IMG/VR virus record: IMGVR_UViG_3300042691_015007
Coordinates: 1 to 23,213 of that record
DNA: 23,213 nucleotides
Source: a virus
Strand: one strand, 5' to 3'
Part shown: positions 1-6,389 of the stretch, in pieces
How the letters are laid out: each line of letters opens with the position of its first letter
Numbering within the stretch: the stretch's first letter is position 1
Position numbers and translations under genes: made by a program
Notes under the pieces: generated by a model
The model's input: only the letters and a program-made list of their open reading frames with translations
The model's database searches: none
Told to the model about the DNA's origin: nothing

Positions 1-120
1 TTTCATGTATTTGATGGCTTGCTTGTTGCCCTGCAACTCTGCCCCAACGATTGCGTTTGCTTGGATGAAGCGAAGGTCCATCAAGAATTTATTCATGTCG
101 TGCCAGTCTTGTGTTGTCAT
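1..120 (-). CDS. hypothetical protein, N-terminal part only
   Basis: The first 40 codons of a minus-strand gene are present; the rest lies left of the window. The protein begins MTTQDWHDMNKFLMDL and looks helical and soluble. The start is supported by a GGGAGGT ribosome site six bases upstream and by an ATGA overlap with the stop of the preceding gene. It is the last visible member of the leftward operon. No family was recognised. Confidence 0.7.
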   Translation of the reverse strand, partial: MTTQDWHDMNKFLMDLRFIQANAIVGAELQGNKQAIKYMK

Positions 121-329
121 TTGGTGACCTCCCTTATTGCTTTCTCGATCAAGCCCGAAAATTCCACCCACTCATCTAGCGTGAACAGGCTCATGTGAAA
201 GTCGCCAATCTGGGCTTCGTCAGGGTCTCTTGTTTCGTTTGGTTTGTGGTCTGGTGCTGTCACTGTTGTGATGTGCAAGCCATCCATTTCGATGGTGACT
301 TCTGTGGTTTTCATTTGGAATGTGCTCAT
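117..329 (-). CDS. hypothetical 70-aa protein
   Basis: A 70-residue acidic protein, probably beta-strands (residues 5-25, VTIEMDGLHITTVTA) followed by a C-terminal helix (residues 50-67). It is joined by ATGA overlaps to the genes on both sides, so translation is coupled. There is no signal peptide, membrane segment or Cys pair. Not recognised; the operon position suggests an accessory early function. Confidence 0.65.
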   Translation of the reverse strand: MSTFQMKTTEVTIEMDGLHITTVTAPDHKPNETRDPDEAQIGDFHMSLFTLDEWVEFSGLIEKAIREVTK

Positions 330-550
330 GATGCGTACCCCGTTACCAATACATGGTTCTTTGCTTCTTCCAATGCGCCGACAAGTTCAAGTCGGTTCTC
401 GACCTTGGAGCATTTGATTTTGAATTGCCCCGTCCCCCGGTGGAACATCAGCACAATGACAGCATCAGGCTCCTCGTCAGCGGCCTCGTTCAGTGTGGCC
501 TTGGCCGCTACTTTGTACTCATCAAATGTCAGTGATTTCAGTTTGCTCAT
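326..550 (-). CDS. hypothetical 74-aa protein
   Basis: A 74-residue protein starting MSKLKSLTFDEYKVAA, with a helix, a central hydrophobic strand (AVIVLMFHR, about residues 30-38) and a C-terminal helix, so probably a small alpha/beta domain. A clean GAGGAGA ribosome site precedes the ATG. The stop overlaps the next start (ATGA), and its own start overlaps the stop of the upstream gene. Function unknown. Confidence 0.65.
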   Translation of the reverse strand: MSKLKSLTFDEYKVAAKATLNEAADEEPDAVIVLMFHRGTGQFKIKCSKVENRLELVGALEEAKNHVLVTGYAS

Positions 551-795
551 TTAGTTTCTCCTCTTGCTCGGATAGTTGCGGCTTTACTACGAACATATGC
601 GATTGCGGTGCTCGGCTCCATCTCTCGCTCCATATCTTCTGCCATTTCATCCAACACCTTCGCACACGCCTCACGCTCGTCAGCACGGACAAGATTGGCA
701 AAGCGGTGCAACGCAACAGCAACGTGGCTGTCGCTAGGAAAAGGAATGTGATACAACAATCCAGCCTCACGCGCCATCTCAATCACTGTTTTCAT
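547..795 (-). CDS. hypothetical protein with ADEREACAKV / AIRAR module
   Basis: An 82-residue protein. I chose the ATG at 795 over the longer frame opening because GGAGG sits five bases upstream. The N-terminus (MKTVIEMAREAGL) leads into a C-terminal module, ADEREACAKVLDEMAEDM...YVRSKAATIRARG. Proteins with this 'ER-ACA..C...AIRAR' ending are common among unnamed phage genes of betaproteobacteria. The same module, with a 25-bp identical DNA stretch, recurs in the gene at 2005-2439, so part of this gene seems to have been duplicated or shuffled. The role is unknown; the helical module may be a protein-interaction tail. Confidence 0.65.
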   Translation of the reverse strand: MKTVIEMAREAGLLYHIPFPSDSHVAVALHRFANLVRADEREACAKVLDEMAEDMEREMEPSTAIAYVRSKAATIRARGETK

Positions 796-865
796 GCGAA
801 CCTCCAGCCACAACGTAGGTGTAAACAGCCTGTGCAATCAGCACGGCGATCAGTGCGTAGATCAT
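779..865 (-). CDS. 28-aa single-span membrane peptide
   Basis: A very short frame starting MIYALIAVLIAQAVYTYVV, almost entirely one hydrophobic segment (residues 2-20) with a polar C-terminus. It has a good AAGGAG ribosome site. Its ATG overlaps the stop of the 862-1572 gene (ATGA), and its 3' end holds the ribosome site of the next gene, so without it there would be an unusual gap in an otherwise gapless operon. It is likely an inner-membrane micropeptide. The GTGTAAAC motif lies inside it at 819-826. Confidence 0.5.
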   Translation of the reverse strand: MIYALIAVLIAQAVYTYVVAGGSHENSD

Positions 866-1572
866 TGTTGCTCCTTAATTGCGTAGTCGTGAAATATTGC
901 CCCCTTGCTTGCGTCACCCACCTTGCAGGACTTGACCCAGACGTTCTTTCCCGTTTTTAGCCTCCTCAGATGGCCCCTGCGCTCATGCAGGCGGGGTGAT
1001 GCGTGTGTACCCCCTTTGGGGTCTTGGCGGGGCTTGGATGGCTCAATCCACACCGTCGTCCAGTCGTAAGTCGGCAGCTTGCCCTGCTGCACCTTACGGC
1101 GGTTGGTGAAGGTGTCCCGCATAGATGGGATGTAAGCCTCAATGCGCTGGTCCATGGCGCTGTACCAAACACCAATCTGCGCCAGCATGATCTCAGCCAG
1201 TTCCCTGTCTATCGGCTCATCATCACTGACTGCGCCGTAACGGATGTTGTCATCCTCAATAAAGTAGAACATCGCAGGGATGGGGCGCAGCTTTGTGCCG
1301 CTTGGGCCTTTCCACATAGACACCGTGATGCCCTCATCAGGGTCGGTCCCTGCTACGAGCATCAGAACCTCATAGCTTGGGTGGCTGCGAGTCTTTCCCC
1401 TCCAAGTGACAAAACATTTGTCGAATGGTGGGCGATGCGTCATCACAGGTTCAAGGTTGGCGCGTTGCTTGTCAGTGAACGCACCAGACAGGTCAAACCA
1501 TTTGATGTCCACAATGTCCACGCCAGCATCAGCCATCAGCTTCATAGAGTCACGAACAAGTTGAGTGGTCAT
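862..1572 (-). CDS. conserved phage hypothetical protein, 236 aa
   Basis: The largest of the accessory genes in the left arm. Residues 1-70 form an alpha/beta N-terminus, and the middle is a mixed fold. The C-terminal third has a basic stretch (SPRLHERRGHLRRLKTG, about residues 190-206) followed by KNVWVKSCKVGDASKG, which looks like a small beta-barrel or nucleic-acid-binding tail. I recall similar ...RLHERRGH.R.L..G...WV endings in unnamed phage proteins, but know no function. The ribosome site AAGGAG is upstream of the ATG. The gene is linked by ATGA overlaps to both neighbours. Confidence 0.75.
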   Translation of the reverse strand: MTTQLVRDSMKLMADAGVDIVDIKWFDLSGAFTDKQRANLEPVMTHRPPFDKCFVTWRGKTRSHPSYEVLMLVAGTDPDEGITVSMWKGPSGTKLRPIPAMFYFIEDDNIRYGAVSDDEPIDRELAEIMLAQIGVWYSAMDQRIEAYIPSMRDTFTNRRKVQQGKLPTYDWTTVWIEPSKPRQDPKGGTHASPRLHERRGHLRRLKTGKNVWVKSCKVGDASKGAIFHDYAIKEQQ

Positions 1573-1811
1573 GTGTTCTTTCTCCTTGATGCGTCTTCGA
1601 TGGCTTTCATTAAATCTTCGTCGTCATGCGATGGGTCGCCCCACCCTATGATTTCTCGCCACAGATTGTTGCGCTCTTTATCAGTCAGCCCAACCCATGT
1701 GCGCTGTGCGTCCAGCGCTTTGTTCGCCATCTCAAGCGCGTTCTTCAAGCGGTGCAACTCAAGCTCAACGTCCTTGAGTTTTTCGATGGCCTCAAATGTT
1801 TTGGTGTTCAT
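1569..1811 (-). CDS. coiled-coil protein with AQRTWVGLTD tail module
   Basis: 80 residues. Residues 5-35 have a heptad-like pattern typical of a coiled coil (EAIEKLKDVELELHRLKNAL). Then comes AQRTWVGLTDKE and a helical tail. The AQRTWVGL(T/S)D block recurs in the gene at 2439-2867 with 21 identical bases. Such blocks are shared among many unnamed phage proteins of betaproteobacteria and behave as an exchangeable C-terminal module. There is a ribosome site GGAGAG, and ATGA overlaps link it to the gene downstream. Confidence 0.65.
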   Translation of the reverse strand: MNTKTFEAIEKLKDVELELHRLKNALEMANKALDAQRTWVGLTDKERNNLWREIIGWGDPSHDDEDLMKAIEDASRRKNT

Positions 1812-2008
1812 GCGCTCTCCTGCGTTTCTTCGTTTACGGGCCAGAGGTAATTGGCGTTGCGCAAAATGTCGTCAGCCAATTTACGGGCCAAGTTCTCGTT
1901 GAGAATAAAGTGACCCATGCTGTCAATGCGGACGACCACTCCTTGGCCTAACCCTTCTTCGTAACTTGAAATACCAACGGCGATGTAGTCGCTGCTGAAC
2001 TTTTTCAT
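1808..2008 (-). CDS. hypothetical 66-aa protein
   Basis: Start chosen at ATG 2008 (MKKFSSDYIAVGISSYEEG) because AAGGAG lies just upstream. Beta-strands (YIAVGISS, GVVVRIDS, HFILN) are followed by a helix (LARKLADDILRNA). This strand-rich body ending in 'N...A..LADDI..' resembles small unnamed phage proteins I cannot name. Soluble; function unknown. Confidence 0.6.
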   Translation of the reverse strand: MKKFSSDYIAVGISSYEEGLGQGVVVRIDSMGHFILNENLARKLADDILRNANYLWPVNEETQESA

Positions 2009-2439
2009 GTGTTGCTCCTTGCTCGGATGGCCTCGGCGCAATCAAGAGTTGCGACTTCCCAAATTGATGCGTCGCTTCGCGCTACATCCGGTGGAAGGGG
2101 CAAGTCATCACACACCATCGCACACGCCTCACGCTCGTCAGCCCTCTCCTGCTCCAGCCGCCCTTTGAACCATCCGGCAATGAAGTCAAAGAACACCTTG
2201 GCACTCTCGTCTGCATCGCCAGTGAACACCATCACTGGCCCGTTGAAGTCCAGCACACCGATTTGTTTTCCATCATGGTGAAATGTCATGTTGTAGTTTG
2301 GCTTCATTTCAAGTAGGGTGATTGGTAATTCCGATGACTGCTTGAATGTGTATGTGGGTAGCTCTTCAGGGCACTGGCAAGTTGATGCTGTGCCAAGCTC
2401 CCAGCGCTCTCCGCATTTCCAACATTGTCCGTAAAACAT
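2005..2439 (-). CDS. hypothetical protein: zinc-ribbon-like N-terminus plus ADEREACA/AIRAR module
   Basis: 144 residues. The N-terminus has CWKCGERWELGTASTCQC (residues 6-23): CxxC followed by CxC, which fits a small zinc knuckle. The centre is beta-rich (residues 45-85). The C-terminus is ADEREACAMVCDDL...DCAEAIRARSNT, the same module as in the gene at 547-795, but with two extra Cys that give the usual ACA.VC...DCA pattern. The start overlaps the upstream stop (TAATG) and has AAAGGA as ribosome site. It looks like a fusion of shuffled modules; the biochemical role is unknown. Confidence 0.65.
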   Translation of the reverse strand: MFYGQCWKCGERWELGTASTCQCPEELPTYTFKQSSELPITLLEMKPNYNMTFHHDGKQIGVLDFNGPVMVFTGDADESAKVFFDFIAGWFKGRLEQERADEREACAMVCDDLPLPPDVARSDASIWEVATLDCAEAIRARSNT

Positions 2440-2867
2440 TATGTGTTCCTTTCTTTGAGTTTGGCTTCGATGGCTTTGGCAAACTTGGCAATATCCTTAG
2501 CCAAGGTTGGCTCCTCTGCCGGATGAAACGGCCAGAACTTTTGGTATTCCAGCCAAATGGCCTCATCACTCAACCCAACCCATGTGCGCTGTGCTGGCGC
2601 GGTGTAGGTGCACTGCTGGGTATAGAGTTTGTGTTTGCCGACTGGAAGCGACATGTAGTCAAGCCGCCAGTCCTTGCCGAACACTTCGATGATTGCCCCG
2701 CATTTCGGCTCCTGCTGTGCTGGCTGCTCTGCCAGTGCTTCTCGCAGGGCGGCGTAGGCTGTGTCCACTAGTTTTTCGTCATACCACTGGCGGCCTCCAT
2801 CGGTTATGTGGGCCGCACCACACGATTCCAACGCCTCTAGCGCCAGCTTCATTGCTTCTTTGCTCAT
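2439..2867 (-). CDS. mosaic hypothetical protein with AQRTWVGLSD module
   Basis: 142 residues in three parts: a helical N-terminus (EAMKLALEALESCGAAH, residues 4-20), a linker AALREALAEQPAQQEP (about residues 37-52) and a C-terminal AQRTWVGLSDEAIWLEYQ block with tail. All three are typical interchangeable blocks of unnamed phage proteins. The AQRTWVGL block matches the gene at 1569-1811. Ribosome site AGGAGA; stop and next start overlap (TAATG). Function unknown. Confidence 0.65.
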   Translation of the reverse strand: MSKEAMKLALEALESCGAAHITDGGRQWYDEKLVDTAYAALREALAEQPAQQEPKCGAIIEVFGKDWRLDYMSLPVGKHKLYTQQCTYTAPAQRTWVGLSDEAIWLEYQKFWPFHPAEEPTLAKDIAKFAKAIEAKLKERNT

Positions 2868-3070
2868 ACGTCTTCTCCTGAAATCTTCAGTGCGTCATCA
2901 GTAATCTGTTGGACATACCGCAGTACATCTTCGAGATCAGATTTGTGAGTGAAGCGTTTGTTTACACGTTGCTTTATCTGCCACAGTGTGTCAAACGCTT
3001 CATCTGCGTGGATTGCTCTACGGCACTTCTCAGTATCCTGTGGATAGTTGAACTCGAGTACGGCCTTCAT
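2864..3070 (-). CDS. hypothetical 68-aa protein
   Basis: Start at 3070 (MKAVLEFNYPQDTEKC) rather than 3082, because GGAG is correctly placed only for 3070. The pattern LEFNYPQD..KCRRAIHADEAFDTLWQIKQR.N followed by a helix resembles a family of unnamed phage proteins whose N-terminal strand is followed by 'A.H....F..LW.I'. It is acidic at the C-terminus, and its stop overlaps the next start. GTTTACAC lies inside it at 2960-2967. Role unknown. Confidence 0.65.
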   Translation of the reverse strand: MKAVLEFNYPQDTEKCRRAIHADEAFDTLWQIKQRVNKRFTHKSDLEDVLRYVQQITDDALKISGEDV

Positions 3071-3150
3071 ACGCTGCTCCATTTAAACGCATAAGCAGTC
3101 TTGCCTTGCGCCATGTTTTTGTTACGTCCGTCTTCGATGCGTCGAGCCAT
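3067..3150 (-). CDS. 27-aa basic peptide, tentative
   Basis: A short frame, MARRIEDGRNKNMAQGKTAY..., that begins immediately after the stop of the zinc-finger gene (TAAATG) and whose stop overlaps the start of the next gene (ATGA). There is no strong ribosome site, so translation would depend on reinitiation. It is very basic at the N-terminus. It fills what would otherwise be an 80-bp gap in a gapless operon, but it could simply be untranslated spacer. Confidence 0.35.
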   Translation of the reverse strand: MARRIEDGRNKNMAQGKTAYAFKWSSV

Positions 3151-3420
3151 TTAAATTTTGGGCTCGTGATACTCCTCGTTGGAATCACCATCGTCGGATT
3201 CTGATTGCTCAACTTCTCGCTTGTCCATGTGTCCATGATATTGCTCCGTTATCCAAAATCCTGCGTGATTGACCAGCATCCCAAGAGCCGTCATTTCTTC
3301 CGGTGTCCTGCAACGGCGGTTGACGCCGTGCTCTCCTGTGCGATGCATATCAAACGCAGAGTTGCTGTTGAAGTACTGTTTACATGCTTGGCATTGATTA
3401 CGATTGCCCGTCAGCTTCAT
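3151..3420 (-). CDS. small zinc-finger-like protein
   Basis: 89 residues. Residues 10-31 read CQACKQYFNSNSAFDMHRTG plus EH, a CxxC...HxxxxH arrangement like a classical C2H2 zinc finger. It continues with RRCRTPEEMTALGM, and ends in an acidic tail (SESDDGDSNEEY). Zinc-finger proteins of this 'F....AF..H..G.H....R.C....EM...GM' type occur in many phages and are assumed, not proven, to bind DNA or protein. Start at ATG 3420, with a G-rich ribosome site; a TTG six bases upstream is possible. It overlaps the 3' end of the RHH gene by 23 bases. Confidence 0.65.
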   Translation of the reverse strand: MKLTGNRNQCQACKQYFNSNSAFDMHRTGEHGVNRRCRTPEEMTALGMLVNHAGFWITEQYHGHMDKREVEQSESDDGDSNEEYHEPKI

Positions 3421-3721
3421 GATCAACCCCCTCTCGCATCAGGCCCTTGCTGACCTCTTGTTCCACCAACTCAAAGAAGGAGAGCCCTGAGGGGAATCGC
3501 ATCTGAGCCGCCTCGATACCGCCAACGATCTTGATGGCCTTCAGAAGCCCCTCGTTGAAACCGCTGGTGTACTGATTGCCAGAAGACAGCCGAGCATCAA
3601 TGCCCTCCCGCACAATCTGAGTCATCGGCATCTTGTGGGCCTTGGAAAAGCGCTTGAGTCTGACGATGTCCTTGGGCTCAAGGTATGTCATGAATGGTTT
3701 GTAGTTTGTTGAGAATGTCAT
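3398..3721 (-). CDS. ribbon-helix-helix (CopG/Arc-like) DNA-binding protein
   Basis: 107 residues. Residues 12-45 (MTYLEPKDIVRLKRFSKAHK then MPMTQIVREGIDARL) fit a ribbon-helix-helix fold: a short strand, helix, turn, and a second helix beginning at the conserved 'P.T..VREGI'. The C-terminal half is helical and may mediate dimer-dimer contacts. Such proteins bind palindromic operators as dimers, so this is a candidate regulator of the phage. Start at 3721, with a modest GGGAAAG ribosome site. The upstream gene stops 11 bases earlier. The family call rests on pattern only. Confidence 0.6.
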   Translation of the reverse strand: MTFSTNYKPFMTYLEPKDIVRLKRFSKAHKMPMTQIVREGIDARLSSGNQYTSGFNEGLLKAIKIVGGIEAAQMRFPSGLSFFELVEQEVSKGLMREGVDHEADGQS

Positions 3722-3731
3722 TTTCTTTCCC

Positions 3732-4124
3732 TTAAAACGGATCGTCTGGCCATTTGTATGTTTCGTATTCCTTGACCAGATCGTCAAAGATTTGCTTGGC
3801 CACTTCATTGCCGTGCAGCTCGGTGCGGCTTTCGACGCCGCATCGTTTACACAGCTCTACCGCTGCCTCGTTTTCCGTGTTGACCTCGAGGAAGTCATGG
3901 AACTTGGGTTCTTTGCAGAGCATCCCTGCCTTCTGAACCCTGTTGTTGTACGGGGTAGCGGACTCGTCATCTTGAATCCGCACCAGCGCACAACCGTATC
4001 TCGCCCCAACGAAGTCACGCAGAATCTCTTCTGGGCACTCGTCAGGGTGGATTGCCAGCGTCAAGACAAAACCTGTGCGGTCTTGTTTCAACGCCACCTT
4101 TCGTGCTTCAAACTGAAGTGCCAT
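3732..4124 (-). CDS. conserved phage hypothetical protein, 130 aa
   Basis: The N-terminal half has strands typical of unnamed phage proteins: KVALKQDRTGFVLTLAIHPD, then ECPEEILRDFVGARYGCALVRIQDD. I know similar '..HPDD.PE.L....VG.RY...LV.I.DDE' proteins from many phages, none with an assigned function. The C-terminal half has Cys at about residues 69, 91 and 94 (CKRCG). It overlaps the upstream HTH gene by 17 bases. The ribosome site is weak, so the start is less certain. GTTTACAC lies inside it at 3845-3852. Confidence 0.65.
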   Translation of the reverse strand: MALQFEARKVALKQDRTGFVLTLAIHPDECPEEILRDFVGARYGCALVRIQDDESATPYNNRVQKAGMLCKEPKFHDFLEVNTENEAAVELCKRCGVESRTELHGNEVAKQIFDDLVKEYETYKWPDDPF

Positions 4125-4539
4125 TTGGGTTTGCCTCGGTCAATACATCACGGATGTACTGGTCGATGATTCCTTGAAGGACGGCGGTGCGGGTTGTCTT
4201 TCTGCCCGATGCCAGCGCAGAGATGACCCAGTAGTGGGGCTGGGTAACACCCACCGCAAAACCCTCTGTCTTGCTCTTGGGGACAAGAAGCGCCTCTGGT
4301 TTCTTTTCCTTTGGCTTCTTCTCCTTTTTTGGAGATGGCCCCAAGACTTGGTAGACATACGGCTTGGATGTTCCAGCGGCCTCAGCGATCTCCTTCACAG
4401 AAGCATTTGGGTTTGCGGTTTTGTAGTCGCGAATTTTTTGCGAGATCGAGAAATTTGAATTGTTCTCCTGCGGGATTTCGGAGATGTTCAACTCGGCAGT
4501 TTTTTCGGGTGCTGGGATTGTTTTCAAAAAATCTAACAT
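4108..4539 (-). CDS. helix-turn-helix DNA-binding protein
   Basis: 143 residues from the ATG at 4539, chosen for its GAGGAG ribosome site. Residues about 41-66 (ANPNASVKEIAEAAGTSKPY and VYQVLG) fit a helix-turn-helix. A basic linker (KKEKKPKEKKPEA) follows. The C-terminal segment ALASGRKTTRTAVLQGIIDQ resembles a second small DNA-binding or dimerisation helix pair. It sits just downstream of the SSB-like and annealing genes, so it may act in DNA replication or as an early regulator. The specific family was not identified. Confidence 0.6.
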   Translation of the reverse strand: MLDFLKTIPAPEKTAELNISEIPQENNSNFSISQKIRDYKTANPNASVKEIAEAAGTSKPYVYQVLGPSPKKEKKPKEKKPEALLVPKSKTEGFAVGVTQPHYWVISALASGRKTTRTAVLQGIIDQYIRDVLTEANPNGTSV

Positions 4540-4549
4540 GGTGCTCTCC

Positions 4550-4867
4550 TCAGAATGGGACATCGTCATCGCCAAAGTCATCTTCTTGGCGGGTCTCTTG
4601 GCGGGTGTAGCCGCCGCTCTTTTGCTCTGGGACAAAGCGGTCAACAGAGATCGACAGGTATGTCTTGCCCTGCTTGTCCACCTTCTTCCAACCAGAGAGC
4701 TTGACAACCGTCAGGCCGTCCTCGTTCTTGATGTTGGTCATGTCCTTGAGGTTGATGGCAATGTTGCCCCAGTAGTCGGGTGACTTTGGCCCCTTCTTGG
4801 AGGTCGAGGCACGAAGGGAGCCCGAGTCAGGGAAGGGCTTGTATTCAGTCTTTGGTTGGTAGGCCAT
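4550..4867 (-). CDS. SSB-like single-stranded DNA-binding protein
   Basis: 105 residues. The body (residues 30-85) is beta-rich: YWGNIAINLKDMTN, TVVKLSGWKKVDKQGKTYLS, ISVDRFVP, compatible with a reduced OB-like fold. The C-terminus is the hallmark, an acidic tail ending DDFGDDDVPF, very like the DDDIPF tip by which bacterial SSB recruits partners. It starts within the stop of the annealing protein gene (TAATG), so the two are translated together, as expected for an SSB and its recombinase partner. The fold is inferred from pattern, not a search. Confidence 0.65.
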   Translation of the reverse strand: MAYQPKTEYKPFPDSGSLRASTSKKGPKSPDYWGNIAINLKDMTNIKNEDGLTVVKLSGWKKVDKQGKTYLSISVDRFVPEQKSGGYTRQETRQEDDFGDDDVPF

Positions 4868-5517
4868 TATTTATTCTCCGAAAGTTGCTTCTTCAGTTCT
4901 GCGAAGCGATTGCGAACCCGGTCGTAAAGATCGGGGTGACTTACTTTGAGCCCATCAAGCTGAGCCTGATTGGCCTTCCAGTAACTGTTTAAACCTTTGA
5001 CGTCAGTGCAATGGTTTGTGTATGTCATCATTCCTTCAGCAAACAACTCTGCGTTTGCATCTGCCTGTCCAGTGTTGACCTGAACATCTGCCATCGCAGT
5101 GCCGTCTGGAGTCACGGCCTTGACGATTACAGGCTCTACTGCGTTGTCCTCTGGCAAATCCTCACCCGCATAGATATACAGGCCCAATCCGTGTAGCGCC
5201 AAGCCCTTGGTCATGCATCGCATGATGGAGGTGTTGACCTGAAAGGAGTCAGGGTTCTGGATCGGTTGGTTGCGGTGGTTCATCACCGGGAGGAAGCATG
5301 TCATTGGCTTGCCAAACATGGTGACGGTGACCCACACCATGCCCGTGCCGTTTACATCCATGTACGGCTTGCCGTCAAAGGTCTGCACTTCAAACGTGGC
5401 GGCAGGGTCGGCCTTCAAAGCTTCTGCCCATGCCCATGCCCATGACAGGTAGGACAGGTTTTGCTTCTTCTCAACGTGGTCGTTGACGTTCAGCTTCAAC
5501 AGGTCAAGCTGGGACAT
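4867..5517 (-). CDS. Sak/DUF1071-type single-strand annealing protein
   Basis: 216 residues. The N-terminal block NLSYLSWAWAWAEALKADP (residues 20-38) and the following FEVQTFDGKPYMDVNGTGMV, VWVTVTMFGK, then NTSIMRCMTKGLALHGLGLY are characteristic of DUF1071/Sak-type annealing proteins, which belong to the RecT/Redbeta/Erf recombination functions. It would anneal complementary strands produced by the exonuclease encoded just upstream. Start 5517 has AAGGAG. The ATG at 5607 would add 30 residues but would overlap the exonuclease gene by over 100 bases. One GTTTAAAC (4987-4994) lies in it, using a TTA leucine codon. Confidence 0.8.
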   Translation of the reverse strand: MSQLDLLKLNVNDHVEKKQNLSYLSWAWAWAEALKADPAATFEVQTFDGKPYMDVNGTGMVWVTVTMFGKPMTCFLPVMNHRNQPIQNPDSFQVNTSIMRCMTKGLALHGLGLYIYAGEDLPEDNAVEPVIVKAVTPDGTAMADVQVNTGQADANAELFAEGMMTYTNHCTDVKGLNSYWKANQAQLDGLKVSHPDLYDRVRNRFAELKKQLSENK

Positions 5518-6370
5518 TGAGTTCTCCTTGGTATTGGGAGCACCACTGGGCAACTCCGCAGAAGTTTCCGACACAGCGGCGGGGCTCTCCGAGTCTTGTT
5601 TCGACATATCCTTTTTCCTTCTCTGCCAACTCTGTGGCTTCTTCGATGGTTTTAAACACACGGATGGCAGTCTTCCTGCCTTCCCTCTTCACAGCGAATG
5701 TCGTTTCCGACATCCAGCGTTCCTCGTTGGAGCAGTTCTGAAGTTCCTCTTCAAAGTCGGCTCGCATCTTTGCTTCACGGTGCATCTCAAGACGCTCCCG
5801 GATATACATCTCAGTCTTCACGCTGTCCCACATGGGGACATCCACCACGCAGATGGGGGAGGCGGGGTAGCCTTCCTTACGGTCATGCCTGTTGAAGTCC
5901 CTGACCAATGCGCAAATCTTCAGGCCCACAACCTTGCGTTGCTTGACGGTCTCGACCAGCCACTTGTAAATGTTGAGTTGCTCAGTCCACTCTTCCTTCT
6001 CTTGCATGACTGCCCATGCGGAGGTGAACTTGTAGTCGTGGATGATGATTCCACCCTCTGCCTCTTCTTGCAAATCGATTGCGCCGCTGATCGTGACTCC
6101 AGCCACCTCGGCAAAGATGCGCTCCTCCTTGATCCACCCCGGCGTCTCGCCACGCTCCATCACCACATGGAGGGCAGACCCCAAGAGAGTCCACATCATG
6201 TCGCTGACGTCTTGCTTGATCTGGTCGTTGTACTTCTCCCGCATCCTGCGAATCTTGGGGGGAGACATGATCTCGGTGACGCTGTACTGAGCCTCACCCT
6301 TACTGTAGTATTCCCGCTTTGCGAGGGTTACCAGAGGTTCTGGTAGATTGTGAACGTTCGTAACTTGCAT
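5504..6370 (-). CDS. Cas4/RecB-like PD-(D/E)XK exonuclease
   Basis: 288 residues. Nuclease motifs are visible in order: GSALH (His68), GAIDL (Asp99), HDYKF (Asp112, Lys114) and EQLNIY (Gln131, Tyr135). Near the C-terminus Cys266, Cys271 and Cys277 (CVGNFCGVAQWC) resemble the iron-sulfur cysteines of Cas4 and AddB; an N-terminal fourth Cys is not seen in the first 60 residues. It likely resects DNA ends to give substrate for the annealing protein that follows with a 14-bp overlap. It is the first gene of the leftward operon. The start at 6370 has GGAG five bases upstream and lies 19 bases from the divergent rusA start. Confidence 0.8.
   Translation of the reverse strand: MQVTNVHNLPEPLVTLAKREYYSKGEAQYSVTEIMSPPKIRRMREKYNDQIKQDVSDMMWTLLGSALHVVMERGETPGWIKEERIFAEVAGVTISGAIDLQEEAEGGIIIHDYKFTSAWAVMQEKEEWTEQLNIYKWLVETVKQRKVVGLKICALVRDFNRHDRKEGYPASPICVVDVPMWDSVKTEMYIRERLEMHREAKMRADFEEELQNCSNEERWMSETTFAVKREGRKTAIRVFKTIEEATELAEKEKGYVETRLGEPRRCVGNFCGVAQWCSQYQGELNVPA
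6319..6349 (+). promoter_or_regulatory. weak candidate rusA promoter with 17-bp inverted repeat
   Basis: TTGCGA (6319-6324) and TAGATT (6344-6349) are separated by 19 bp, a poor but possible sigma70-like pair inside the exonuclease coding region. The perfect inverted repeat TACCAGA-GGT-TCTGGTA (6329-6345) covers the spacer and the edge of the -10, and GAACGTTCG lies just downstream at 6352-6360. This is where a repressor or activator could control rusA. Confidence 0.3.
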
Positions 6371-6375
6371 CTTAA

Positions 6376-6383
6376 CTCCGGAG
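6376..6383. promoter_or_regulatory. palindromic ribosome-binding site shared by divergent genes
   Basis: CTCCGGAG reads the same on both strands and supplies the Shine-Dalgarno sequence for both the leftward exonuclease (ATG 6370) and the rightward rusA (ATG 6390). The spacers are similar in length. The intergenic gap is only 19 bp, so the two 5' transcript ends must overlap as antisense RNAs. Confidence 0.6.
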
Positions 6384-6389
6384 GTTTGT

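Noticed and set aside
1003-1902. 299-aa plus-strand frame in the left arm
   Set aside because: It covers several overlapping minus-strand genes with good ribosome sites and has none itself.
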